NCBI RefSeq assembly: GCF_016858125.1
Contig: NZ_CP064781.1
Location: 1,683,501 to 1,747,500, forward strand
Origin: Azospira restricta
Lineage (GTDB): Bacteria > Pseudomonadota > Gammaproteobacteria > Burkholderiales > Rhodocyclaceae
Reading direction: 5' to 3'
DNA: 64,000 nucleotides
Shown here: positions 52,974 through 61,149 of the stretch, one piece after another
Numbering within the stretch: position 1 is the first letter of the stretch
How the letters are laid out: every line of letters starts with the position of its first letter
Notes under the pieces: generated by a model
Databases searched by the model: none
The model's input: the letters and a program-made list of their open reading frames with translations, nothing else
Told to the model about the DNA's origin: nothing
Made by a program: the position numbers and the translations under genes

Positions 52974-53444
52974 TCAGTGCGCGCGGCCGGCGTCGTCGAC
53001 GACGCGCAGGCGAACGCCGCCGCTGCGCGCCAGCGCGGCGAGCGGGTCGGTCAGCGGCAGCAGCTTGCCCTGCCGCGCCGGCACCGCGATCTCGTCGCAG
53101 CCGGTCTCCTCGGCGATGCGTGCCAGTTCGCGCGCGAGCGGTCCGAGCGCGAACACCGTGCGCACGACGATGCCGGCGGCGCGCAGCGGCGCGGCGACCT
53201 CGTCCATCGCGGCGGCGGCGCCGGCGGCGAGGAAGTCGGCAACCTCGGCGCGCGTGCGCAGGCGCAGCACGTCGGCGCGCACCTCGTCGTCGCCGACGCA
53301 GGCGAGCACGACCTCGACCCGGCGTCCGCGCGCCGCCTCGGCGAGCGCGTAGCGCACGCCGTTCTCGCCGCGGCTGCCGAAGGCGACCGGGACCAGCACG
53401 CGCAGCGCGGGCAGTGCCGGCGGGTATTCCTGCTTCTCGTTCAT
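52974..53444 (-). CDS. universal stress protein (UspA family)
   Basis: 156 residues with the Usp fold: LRVLVPVAFGSRGENGVRYALAEA, VEVVLACVGDDEVR and ELARIAEETGCDEIAVPARQGKL. The ATP-binding G-x2-G-x9-G-[ST] motif near the C terminus is not clear, so it may be a non-ATP-binding type. A strong AAGGAGG site precedes the start. It lies 54 bp after the last antiporter gene and may be the final gene of that operon. Confidence 0.8.
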   Translation of the reverse strand: MNEKQEYPPALPALRVLVPVAFGSRGENGVRYALAEAARGRRVEVVLACVGDDEVRADVLRLRTRAEVADFLAAGAAAAMDEVAAPLRAAGIVVRTVFALGPLARELARIAEETGCDEIAVPARQGKLLPLTDPLAALARSGGVRLRVVDDAGRAH

Positions 53445-53498
53445 CCTCGACCTCCTTGCCGGTGCGTGGAAATGGAAAGGGCGGCGCCGCGGCGTCGC

Positions 53499-55187
53499 TC
53501 AGTGCAGGTAATAGAAGAGCAGGTAGGCGAGCAGCATCAGCATCGTCCACAGCGCCATGGCGCCGGTCGGGCGGCTGCGCAGGAGCAGTCCGCCGGGGCG
53601 CCGCTGACGTTCGATGTCGCTGCCGACGGCGCTGCCGACCTCGCGCAGCGCCTGCCGCAGGCCGTCGCCGAGGCCGCGCAGCAGGCGGCCGCCGGCGCGG
53701 CAGAGGCCGGCCAGCGCGACGCGGTACACCCAGTCGACGTCGAGCGTGATCGTCAGCGTCCGCTTCAGCCAGGGCAGCATCACGAAGAAGGCGAGCCCGG
53801 AGAAGAGCAAGAGCTGCAGCTGCGTCAGCACGTGCGCGCCGGTGTAGGGGACGTAGTCGACGGCGTACGGGAGCAGCGCGTAGAGCGGCTCCGGCCAGAC
53901 GCCGAGCGCGATGCAGATGAACGAGAAGGCGATCATCGCCCAGCGCATCGACGCCGGCGGGTCGGCCGGGCGCAGGCCGGAGTCCTTCTGGAAGAAGACG
54001 AACCACGGGAACTTGATGCCGGCGTGCAGGAAGACGCCGGCCGAGGCGGCGGCGAGCGCCAGCCAGACCCACAGCAGCTGGCCGTCGATCGCCGCCTGCG
54101 TCACCATCGACTTGGAGATGAAGCCCGAGGTGAGCGGGAACGAGGAAATCGCCAGCGCGCCGATGCTGCCGCAGATCGTCGTCACCGGCATGCTGTGGAA
54201 CAGCCCGCCCAGCTCCGAGCACTTGCGGCGGCCGGTGGCGGCGAGCACGGCGCCGGCCGACATCAGCAGCAGCGCCTTGTAGACGATGTGCGAGAAGGCG
54301 TGCGCGGCGGCGCCGTTGAGCGCCATCTCGGTGCCGATGCCGATGCCGGCGACCATGAAGCCGACCTGGTTCACGATCGAGTAGGCGAGGATGCGCCGCA
54401 TGTCGTTCTCGAGCAGCGCATAGACGATGCCGTAGAAGATCATGAACAGGCCGATCCAGATCAGGAATTCGGTGCCGGGGAAGCCGCGCAGCAGCACGTA
54501 GACCGCGGTCTTGGTGGTGAACGCCGAGAGGAAGACGCTGCCGCTCCACGAGGCTTCCGGGTAGGCGTCGGGCAGCCAGGCCGACAGCGGCGGCGCGCCG
54601 GCGTTGATCAGGAAGCCGATCAGGATCAGCCAGTGCGCCACCGAATCCGGCGCCATGCGCGTGAAGGTCGCGTCGCCGGTGTCGAGCAGGTGGCCGGCGA
54701 CGCCGGCGAAGAGGAGGACGCCGCCGAGCAGGTGGATGGCGACGTAACGGCGGCTGGCGGCGAACGCCCCGCTCGTGCCGCCGGCCCACAGCACCAGCGT
54801 CGAGCCGACCGCCATCAGTTCCCAGCAGACGAAGACGGTGACGAGGTCGCCGGCGAGGGTGACGCCGACCGCCGAGCCGGCATAGACGAAGGCCGCCGGA
54901 ATCTCCAGCCGGCTCTTCTGGCCGAGCGCGAAGAGGCCGCCGCCGAGCGCCATCAACAGGAAGATCGTCGCGAACAGGCGGGAGAGCTTGTCCACGGCCA
55001 GCGGCGCCAGCTCGTAGCCGAGCCAGTGCGCGCTCCACAGCGTGCCCTCCGGCAGCCGCCACAGGCAATAGAGCGCCAGCAGCGGCAGGCCGAGGATCGC
55101 CGCGCTGCGCGCGTTGCCCTTCAGGAAGGGCAGCAGGAAGGCGCCGAGGACGAGGACCAGGCCGGGGTGGAAGAAGAGATCAGCCAT
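53499..55187 (-). CDS. NuoL/M/N-type antiporter subunit (third D-like subunit)
   Basis: 562-residue membrane protein with about 14 helices of the proton-conducting family. FVCWELMAVGSTLVLWAGG carries the essential Glu, TTKTAVYVLLRGF and HAFSHIVYKALLLMSAGAVL the broken-helix Lys residues. It is longer than its two paralogues upstream and ends in a basic C-terminal segment plus one more helix. It may replace the N-terminal (NuoL-like) part of MrpA. It overlaps the small upstream gene by eight bases. Confidence 0.85.
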   Translation of the reverse strand: MADLFFHPGLVLVLGAFLLPFLKGNARSAAILGLPLLALYCLWRLPEGTLWSAHWLGYELAPLAVDKLSRLFATIFLLMALGGGLFALGQKSRLEIPAAFVYAGSAVGVTLAGDLVTVFVCWELMAVGSTLVLWAGGTSGAFAASRRYVAIHLLGGVLLFAGVAGHLLDTGDATFTRMAPDSVAHWLILIGFLINAGAPPLSAWLPDAYPEASWSGSVFLSAFTTKTAVYVLLRGFPGTEFLIWIGLFMIFYGIVYALLENDMRRILAYSIVNQVGFMVAGIGIGTEMALNGAAAHAFSHIVYKALLLMSAGAVLAATGRRKCSELGGLFHSMPVTTICGSIGALAISSFPLTSGFISKSMVTQAAIDGQLLWVWLALAAASAGVFLHAGIKFPWFVFFQKDSGLRPADPPASMRWAMIAFSFICIALGVWPEPLYALLPYAVDYVPYTGAHVLTQLQLLLFSGLAFFVMLPWLKRTLTITLDVDWVYRVALAGLCRAGGRLLRGLGDGLRQALREVGSAVGSDIERQRRPGGLLLRSRPTGAMALWTMLMLLAYLLFYYLH

Positions 55188-55452
55188 GCTCGTCCTCCGC
55201 CTTGCCGTAGTAGCTGTCGGGGCGCTTGAGCAGCAGGCCGAGCGCTTTGGCGCCGACGATCATCGCCGCGCAGGCGGCGAAGCCGTACCAGGCGTGGAAG
55301 CCGAACAGCGCCTCGACCGCGAAGTGCGGGTGCAGGTGCACGAAGGGTTCGGCGATCACCGTCAGCGCCAGCACGGCGAGGAAGCCGCGCCACAGCGTCT
55401 TCACGTTCTCCGGGCGGTCGAGCCAGTGGCTCCGCAGCGTCTCTTTGTCCAT
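55180..55452 (-). CDS. small membrane protein of the Mrp operon
   Basis: 90 residues with two helices (LWRGFLAVLALTVIAEPFV and WYGFAACAAMIVGAKALGLLL). It ends in RPDSYYGKAEDEHG. It overlaps the genes on both sides (one base upstream, eight bases downstream), so it belongs to the antiporter complex or its assembly. The family is not recognised. Confidence 0.75.
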   Translation of the reverse strand: MDKETLRSHWLDRPENVKTLWRGFLAVLALTVIAEPFVHLHPHFAVEALFGFHAWYGFAACAAMIVGAKALGLLLKRPDSYYGKAEDEHG

Positions 55453-56909
55453 CAGGAAGCTCCGAGCATCTGCCGCGCCAGCGCCAGCGGCACGTCCGGC
55501 CAGAAGAAGAGGGCGATCGTGGCGGCCGCGGTCAGCGTCAGCGCGATCACCGCCGGCAGCGGCGCCTCGCCGTGCGGATGGGCCTCGGCGTCGGCCGGCA
55601 GCGGCCGGAAGAAGGCGCGCCAGACGATGGGCAGGAAGTAGCCGGCGTTCAGCAGCGTGCTGGCGGCGATCACGGCCAGCGCCAGCCAGTGTTCGCCGGC
55701 CATCGCGCCGGAGACCATGAACCACTTGGAGACGAAGCCGGCCGCCGGCGGCAGGCCGATCATCGACAGCGCGCCGATGGCGAAGGCGCCCATCGTCCAC
55801 GGCATGCGCCGGCCGATGCCGTCGAGCTGGCTGACCTCGGTCTTGTGCGCGGCGGTGTAGATCGATCCGGCGGCGAAGAACAGCGTGATCTTGCCGAGCG
55901 CGTGCGCGGCGACGTGCAGCGCGGCGCCGACCAGCGACAGCGGCGCCAGCACGGCGGCGGCGAGCACCACGTAGGAGAGCTGGCTGATCGTCGAGTAGGC
56001 CAGCCGGCGCTTCAGGTTGTCGGCCGAGAGCGCGACCACCGAGGCGGCGACGATGGTAAAGCCGGCGACGCCGGCGAGCCAGGCGGTGTGGCCGGCGAGC
56101 GCGTCCGGACCGAAGACGAAGACGGCCACCTTCAGCACCGAGAAGACGCCGGCCTTGACCACCGCCACCGCGTGCAGCAGCGCGGAGACCGGCGTCGGCG
56201 CCACCATCGCGGCGGGCAGCCAGCGGTGGAAGGGCATCAGCGCCGCCTTGCCGATGCCGAACATGTAGAGCACGAGCAGCCCGCTGACGGCAGCGCCGGA
56301 AACGTCGGCGGGCAGGATGCCGCCCGGGCGGAAGTCGGTGGTGCCGGCGAGGTGCCAGGTGAAGATCAGCGCCGGCAAGAGGAACATCACCGAGGTGCCG
56401 ATCAGCACGCCGAGGTAGACGCGGCCGCCCTGCCTCGCCTTGTCGCTGCCGTGGTGCGTGACCAGCGGGTAGGTGATCAGCGTCAGCAGCTCGTAGAAGA
56501 CGAAGAGCGTGAACACGTTGCCGGCGAAGGCGATGCCGATCGCCGCGCACAGCGCCAGCGCGAAGCAGACGTAGAAGCGTGTCTGGTGCGCCTCGTCGTT
56601 GCCGCGCATGTAGCCGATCGAGTACAGCGAATTGACGATCCACAGCCCGGAGGCGACCAGCGCGAAGAGCATGCCGAGCGGCTCGACGCGGAAGGCGAGG
56701 GCCAGCCCGGGCAGCACCTCGAACAGCGTCAGCTGCGGCCGCTCGCCGGCGAGCACGCCGGGCAGCAGCGCGAGCACGCAGGCGAAGAGGACGGCGGCGG
56801 TGGTCAGTGTCACGCCCTCGCGCAGGTTCGGCGTACGGTACGCGGCGGCGATGCCGGCGGCACCCAGCGCGGGCACGCCGAGGCCGGCGAGGATCAGGGC
56901 GCCGCTCAT
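55452..56909 (-). CDS. mrpD: Mrp-type antiporter subunit D (second copy)
   Basis: 485-residue NuoM/N-like protein: TLFVFYELLTLITYPLVTHHG carries the conserved Glu, MPFHRWLPAAMVAPTPVSALLHAVAVVKAGVFSVLK is the central signature, and HVAAHALGKITLFFAAGSIY carries the Lys. A paralogue of the gene upstream, which it overlaps by four bases. Confidence 0.87.
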   Translation of the reverse strand: MSGALILAGLGVPALGAAGIAAAYRTPNLREGVTLTTAAVLFACVLALLPGVLAGERPQLTLFEVLPGLALAFRVEPLGMLFALVASGLWIVNSLYSIGYMRGNDEAHQTRFYVCFALALCAAIGIAFAGNVFTLFVFYELLTLITYPLVTHHGSDKARQGGRVYLGVLIGTSVMFLLPALIFTWHLAGTTDFRPGGILPADVSGAAVSGLLVLYMFGIGKAALMPFHRWLPAAMVAPTPVSALLHAVAVVKAGVFSVLKVAVFVFGPDALAGHTAWLAGVAGFTIVAASVVALSADNLKRRLAYSTISQLSYVVLAAAVLAPLSLVGAALHVAAHALGKITLFFAAGSIYTAAHKTEVSQLDGIGRRMPWTMGAFAIGALSMIGLPPAAGFVSKWFMVSGAMAGEHWLALAVIAASTLLNAGYFLPIVWRAFFRPLPADAEAHPHGEAPLPAVIALTLTAAATIALFFWPDVPLALARQMLGAS

Positions 56910-58402
56910 CGCTGCATCCCCAGCAGTTGCGCGGCGGCGGCGCCGGCCGAGCCGACGGTGAACGAGGTGTCGAGGCCGAAATACACCGTCGCCGCGACCA
57001 GCAGCCCGGCCGGGATCTGCAGCGACAGCGGGATCCTGCGCGCCGTCGCCAGGTCGGCGCGCGGCTCGCGGAAGCAGGCGATCTCGACGAAACGCCAGAC
57101 ATAGACGACGGCCAGCAGCGAGCTGGCGACGATCGCCATCACCAGCCACCACTGGCCCTGTTCGAGGGCCGCCAGCACCAGGTACCACTTGCTGACGAAG
57201 CCGGCGGTGCCCGGCACGCCGATCAGCGACAGGCCGCCGAGGACGATGCCGAAGGTCGTCACCGGCATCGCCTTGCCGATGCCGGCGAGCCGCGACAGGT
57301 GGGTGCCGCCGGCGACGACGACCAGGCAGCCGGCGAGCATGAACAGCGCCGCCTTGGTCAGGCCGTGGTTGAACAGGTGCACGACGGTCGCGGTCAGCCC
57401 GCTCTCGGAGCCGAAGGAGAGGCCGAGCGTGATGTAGCCGATCTGGGCGACGCTGGAATAGGCGAAGACGCGCTTCAGGTCGTCCTGGAAGACGGCCATC
57501 GCCGAGGCGACGAACATCGCCGCCAGCGACAGCAGCAGCATGATCTCCGGCAGCGGCAGGTGGTCGAAGACCAGGCTCTCGCCGAAGACCGAGAAGTAGA
57601 AGCGCAAGAGCACGTAGACCGAGACCTTGGTCGCCGTCGCCGCGAGGAAGGCCGACACCGCCGACGGCGCGTAGGTGTAGGCGTTCGGCAGCCACTGGTG
57701 CAGCGGGAACAGCGCCAGCTTCAGGCAGATGCCGACGGTGAGGAAGGCGAGCGCGGCGAGCACCGGCCGGGTGCCGGCGACCTGCGGCAGGCGGGCGCCG
57801 ATGTCGGCGAGGTTCAGCGTGCCGGTCGACAGGTAGAGCAGGCCGACGCCGATGACGATGAAGGTGGCGCCGATGGTGCCCATGATCAGGTACTGGTAGG
57901 CGGCGACCAGCGCGCGCCGGTCGCGGCCGAGCGCGATCAGCACGTAGGTCGACAGCGACGACACTTCGAGGAAGACGAAGACGTTGAAGGCGTCGCCGGT
58001 GATCGTGATGCCCAAGAGGCCGGTCAGGCACAGCGCGAACATCGCGTAGAACAGGTAGTGCTGCTCCTTCGGGATCTCGCGCGCGACGCTCTGCCGGCAG
58101 TAGGGCAGGACGACCGCGGCCATGCCCGAGACGAGCACCAGCACGAAGGCGGACAGGCGGTCGACGCGCAGCTCGATGCCCCACGGCGCCGGCCAGCTGC
58201 CGATCGCATAGGAGACGACGGCGCCGGCGCCGGTCTGCTGCCAGAGACCGAGCGCGACGGCGAAGGCCGCCCAGGCGACGGCGGTGACCAGCACGAAGGC
58301 GGCGTTGCCGCTGCGCATGAGGACGGCGACCGGCGCCGCCAGCAGCGGCAGCACGACCTGGAGTGCCGGCAGATGCGCCGGCAGGTGGGCGGCGAGGCTC
58401 AT
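56906..58402 (-). CDS. mrpD: Mrp-type antiporter subunit D (first copy)
   Basis: 498-residue proton-conducting antiporter subunit with NVFVFLEVSSLSTYVLIALG (Glu), LFPLHQWLPNAYTYAPSAVSAFLAATATKVSVYVLLR and HLFNHGLTKAALFMLAGCL. This is closest to classical MrpD/MnhD by position after MrpC. Both ends overlap neighbours by four bases. Confidence 0.9.
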   Translation of the reverse strand: MSLAAHLPAHLPALQVVLPLLAAPVAVLMRSGNAAFVLVTAVAWAAFAVALGLWQQTGAGAVVSYAIGSWPAPWGIELRVDRLSAFVLVLVSGMAAVVLPYCRQSVAREIPKEQHYLFYAMFALCLTGLLGITITGDAFNVFVFLEVSSLSTYVLIALGRDRRALVAAYQYLIMGTIGATFIVIGVGLLYLSTGTLNLADIGARLPQVAGTRPVLAALAFLTVGICLKLALFPLHQWLPNAYTYAPSAVSAFLAATATKVSVYVLLRFYFSVFGESLVFDHLPLPEIMLLLSLAAMFVASAMAVFQDDLKRVFAYSSVAQIGYITLGLSFGSESGLTATVVHLFNHGLTKAALFMLAGCLVVVAGGTHLSRLAGIGKAMPVTTFGIVLGGLSLIGVPGTAGFVSKWYLVLAALEQGQWWLVMAIVASSLLAVVYVWRFVEIACFREPRADLATARRIPLSLQIPAGLLVAATVYFGLDTSFTVGSAGAAAAQLLGMQR

Positions 58403-58770
58403 CGCGCGTCCGCCGCGTGGTCGGCGAGGTCGGCAGCCAGGATCTCGTCCTCCTCGATGCTGCCGTAGGTCTCGCGGATGCGCACGACCAGCGCCAGCCC
58501 GAGCGCCAGCGTGGCGACGCCGACGACGATGGCGGTCAGGATCAGCACGTGCGGCAGCGGGCTGGAATAGACCTTGAAGCCCTCGGCGAGGATCGGCGCG
58601 GTGCCGCCGATCAGCTTGCCCGGCGCGATGTAGAGCAGGTACACCGAGGTCTGGAAGATGCCCAGCCCGACCAGCTTCTTGATCAGGTTGCCGCGGGCGA
58701 TGACGATGAACAGCCCGGCGACCATCAGGAAGATCGTCACCCAGTAGCTGAAGTGGCTGGCCAGGCTCAT
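58399..58770 (-). CDS. mrpC: Mrp-type antiporter subunit C (NuoK-like)
   Basis: 123 residues, three transmembrane helices (VTIFLMVAGLFIVIARGNLIKKLVGLGIFQTSVYLLYI and PLPHVLILTAIVVGVATLALGLALVVRI), as in MnhC and NuoK. It overlaps mrpB and mrpD by four bases. Confidence 0.92.
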   Translation of the reverse strand: MSLASHFSYWVTIFLMVAGLFIVIARGNLIKKLVGLGIFQTSVYLLYIAPGKLIGGTAPILAEGFKVYSSPLPHVLILTAIVVGVATLALGLALVVRIRETYGSIEEDEILAADLADHAADAR

Positions 58771-59204
58771 GCGTCCTCCGCGGCCTCGTCGCGGCCGCGC
58801 GCCGCGAACATGTAGAAGATCTTCAGCATGACGCCGGAGACGGTGACGGCGACGCCGACCTCGACCCAGAAGATGCCGCGCTGCTGCCCGTACACCGGGT
58901 CGCCGCTGAGCACGAAGTAGTCGAGGAAGTTGCCGCCGAGCAGCAGGCCGGCGATGCCGACGCCGGCGTAGATCAGCACGCCGGCGGCGAGCATGGTCTC
59001 GACCAGCGGCTCGGGGACGATGCGCCGCGTCGCGGCGAGGCCGAAGATCAGCGCGTGCAGCACGACCGCGGCGGCGGCGATGACGCCGGCCTGGAAGCCG
59101 CCGCCGGGGCCGAAGTCGCCGTGGAACTGGACGTACAGCGCGAAGAGCAGGATGAACGGGATCAGCAGCTTGGCGATCACGCGCAGCACGAGGTCGTTCT
59201 TCAT
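58767..59204 (-). CDS. mrpB: Mrp-type antiporter subunit B
   Basis: 145 residues, four helices, with the MnhB signature ALYVQFHGDFGPGGGFQAGVIAAAAVVLHALIFG. The start at 59204 overlaps the stop of the preceding gene. In standard systems MrpB follows MrpA, here represented only by the C-terminal piece. Confidence 0.92.
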   Translation of the reverse strand: MKNDLVLRVIAKLLIPFILLFALYVQFHGDFGPGGGFQAGVIAAAAVVLHALIFGLAATRRIVPEPLVETMLAAGVLIYAGVGIAGLLLGGNFLDYFVLSGDPVYGQQRGIFWVEVGVAVTVSGVMLKIFYMFAARGRDEAAEDA

Positions 59205-59764
59205 CGTGCGCTCCGGTCCTGGTCGGCGTCGGCGGCGTCGCGCTTCTTGCGCCGGCGCAGCAGCGCGATGACGCCGGCGCCGGCGGTGAACACCACGGTC
59301 GTCTCGCCGAGCGTGTCGTAGCCGCGGTAGCTGGCGAGCACGGCGGTGACGACGTTGGGGACGCCGGTCTCCTCCAGTACCGCGTTCAGGTAGCGCGGCT
59401 CGACGTGCGTGCGGATCGGCGACTGCGGGTCGGAGAAGGCGGGCAGGCCGAGCGTGCCGTAGACCAGCACGGCGCCGGTGCCGGCGGCGACCGCGAGCGG
59501 CAGCCACGGGCGCTGCGCCGGCTTCGCCTCCTCCGCCTTGCACAGGTGCAGCGCGCCGAGCAGCAGCACCGTGGACACGCCGGCGCCGACCGCGGCCTCG
59601 GTCATCGCCACGTCGACGGCGTCGAGCGCGACGAGCACGGTGGCCATCAGGAAGCTGTAGATGCCGCCGAGGACGACGACCGCGAACAGGTTGCGGCTGC
59701 GCGCCAGGATGAGCACGGTGGCGACCATCGTCGCCAGCAGCACGTTGATGATCAGGGTTTCGAT
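59201..59764 (-). CDS. MrpA C-terminal-like subunit (DUF4040), possible ATC start
   Basis: About 187 residues. IETLIINVLLATMVATVLILARSRNLFAVVVLGGIYSFLMATVLVALDAVDVAMTEAAVGAG is the DUF4040/MrpA C-terminal module, followed by the MbhE-like part (TLGLPAFSDPQSPIRTHVEPRYL, TAVLASYRGYDTLGE). The homologous N terminus (ile-Glu-x-Leu) has no ATG or GTG, only ATC codons at 59764 and 59767, placed correctly after GGGAGGA. The first standard start is a GTG at 59743, which would lose seven residues. It overlaps mrpG. Confidence 0.8.
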   Translation of the reverse strand: METLIINVLLATMVATVLILARSRNLFAVVVLGGIYSFLMATVLVALDAVDVAMTEAAVGAGVSTVLLLGALHLCKAEEAKPAQRPWLPLAVAAGTGAVLVYGTLGLPAFSDPQSPIRTHVEPRYLNAVLEETGVPNVVTAVLASYRGYDTLGETTVVFTAGAGVIALLRRRKKRDAADADQDRSAR

Positions 59765-60081
59765 GATGCGTCCTCCCGCTCGGCGAGGCGCGGCGCCAGG
59801 CCGCGCAGCAGCGCTGCGCGCGCCAGCGCGTGGCTGGCGGCCGGGCTGGCGAAGAAGATCAGCAGGCCGATCATCAGCAGCTTGGCGGCGACCAGCGTGA
59901 AGCCTGCCTGCAGCATCAGGCCGAGCAGGATCAGGCCGGCGCCGAGCGTCTCGACGACGCTGGCGGCGTGCATGCGGGTGTAGAAGTCGGGCATGCGGAC
60001 GAGGCCGATGCCGCCGACGATGCAGAAAAAGCCGCCAGCGCAGAGGAGGGTCCAGCTGGCGAGGTCGAGCAGGAAGGTCAT
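59752..60081 (-). CDS. mrpG: Mrp-type antiporter subunit G
   Basis: 109 residues, three helices, with the MnhG signature CIVGGIGLVRMPDFYTRMHAASVVETLGAGLILLGLML. It overlaps mrpF by four bases and the next gene by 13. Confidence 0.92.
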   Translation of the reverse strand: MTFLLDLASWTLLCAGGFFCIVGGIGLVRMPDFYTRMHAASVVETLGAGLILLGLMLQAGFTLVAAKLLMIGLLIFFASPAASHALARAALLRGLAPRLAEREDASSKP

Positions 60082-60392
60082 CGCCGGGCCTTCCCCTCGG
60101 CCCCGCCGGCGTCGGCATCGCCCGGTCCGTCGCCGGGGTCGCCGAGGTCGCCCTGGCGGAAGAACTTGAGCACGGCGATGACGCCGATCACGTTGAGCAG
60201 GCCGTAGACCAGCGCCAGGTCGAGGAACTCGGGGCGGCCGCCGAGGAAGCCGAGCACCGCCAGCAGCAGCATCGCGCAGGTGCCGATGGTGTTGGCCGCC
60301 TGCAGGCGATCGAACACCGACGGGCCGAGCGCGGCACGGACCAGCGCCAGCAGCAGCGTGGCGAGCAGCGCGAGGCCGGCGGCGGCGAACAT
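60078..60392 (-). CDS. mrpF: Mrp-type antiporter subunit F
   Basis: 104 residues, three helices: ALVRAALGPSVFDRLQAANTIGTCAMLLLAVLGFL and FLDLALVYGLLNVIGVIAVLKFF match MnhF. A hydrophilic Gly/Asp-rich tail follows. Its start shares one base with the mrpE stop. Confidence 0.9.
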   Translation of the reverse strand: MFAAAGLALLATLLLALVRAALGPSVFDRLQAANTIGTCAMLLLAVLGFLGGRPEFLDLALVYGLLNVIGVIAVLKFFRQGDLGDPGDGPGDADAGGAEGKARR

Positions 60393-60868
60393 CAGCGGCC
60401 CTCCAGCGCCGCCACGCGGCGGTCCATCTCGCTGCCGGCCAGCCCGGCGGCGCCGTCGCGCGTCAGCGCGTGTACCAGGAATTCGCCGGCTGCGACCTCG
60501 ACGGCGATGGTGCCCGGCGTCAGCGTGATCGAGTTGGCGTGGATGACCAGCCCGAGGTCGCTCCGCTGCAGCGGCGCGAAGCGGGCGAGCGTCGGCGAGA
60601 TCGGCAGCGCCGGGTCGAGGATGCGCTTGGTCACGTCCCACGCCGACTTGACGATCTCCTTCAGCAGCCACGGCCAGTAGGTGAGCAGCGCCGGCAGCGC
60701 GAGATGCGCCGGGTGGCCCTCGCGGTCGATCACCGCCATGCGCCGGGCGAAGGCGATCACCGCCAGCGTCGACGCGGCGCCGGCGCCCAGCAGGAAGCCG
60801 GTGAAATAGCCCGACAGCAGGAGCCAGAAGGCGTAGAGGGCGGCGAAGGCGCTCAGGAAGTGAAGCAC
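60392..60868 (-). CDS. mrpE: Mrp-type antiporter subunit E
   Basis: 158 residues from a GTG start. Two N-terminal helices are followed by a cytoplasmic MnhE domain: YWPWLLKEIVKSAWDVTKRILDP and LGLVIHANSITLTPGTIAVEV are diagnostic. It is the first gene of the operon. The 280 bp to the divergent kinase gene (60869-61149) presumably contain both promoters; I see no clear motif there. Confidence 0.87.
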   Translation of the reverse strand: MLHFLSAFAALYAFWLLLSGYFTGFLLGAGAASTLAVIAFARRMAVIDREGHPAHLALPALLTYWPWLLKEIVKSAWDVTKRILDPALPISPTLARFAPLQRSDLGLVIHANSITLTPGTIAVEVAAGEFLVHALTRDGAAGLAGSEMDRRVAALEGR

Positions 60869-61149
60869 GGCAGCTTGTCTCGAGTATTGGGTGTCGTCGC
60901 GGGCGCTTCGTCCCGCTGCGGCCGCAGGGGCCGTAGTGGCAAATGTTAGGGAACTGGCCGGCGCCTGGATATTCGGGCTCCTGCGTACGGAAAGCGCGGC
61001 GGCCGACGGCCGGCGCGCCGGTGCCGCAGGCGAGCAGCAACGGCGGCTTCCGCGTGGCATACGGGAAACGCGTACGGACGCGGGCCAATTCCGCTGCGCC
61101 GCCGGCGCGCGCACAATGGCGGTGTTTCCGCTTACGGGGTTCCTCCAGC

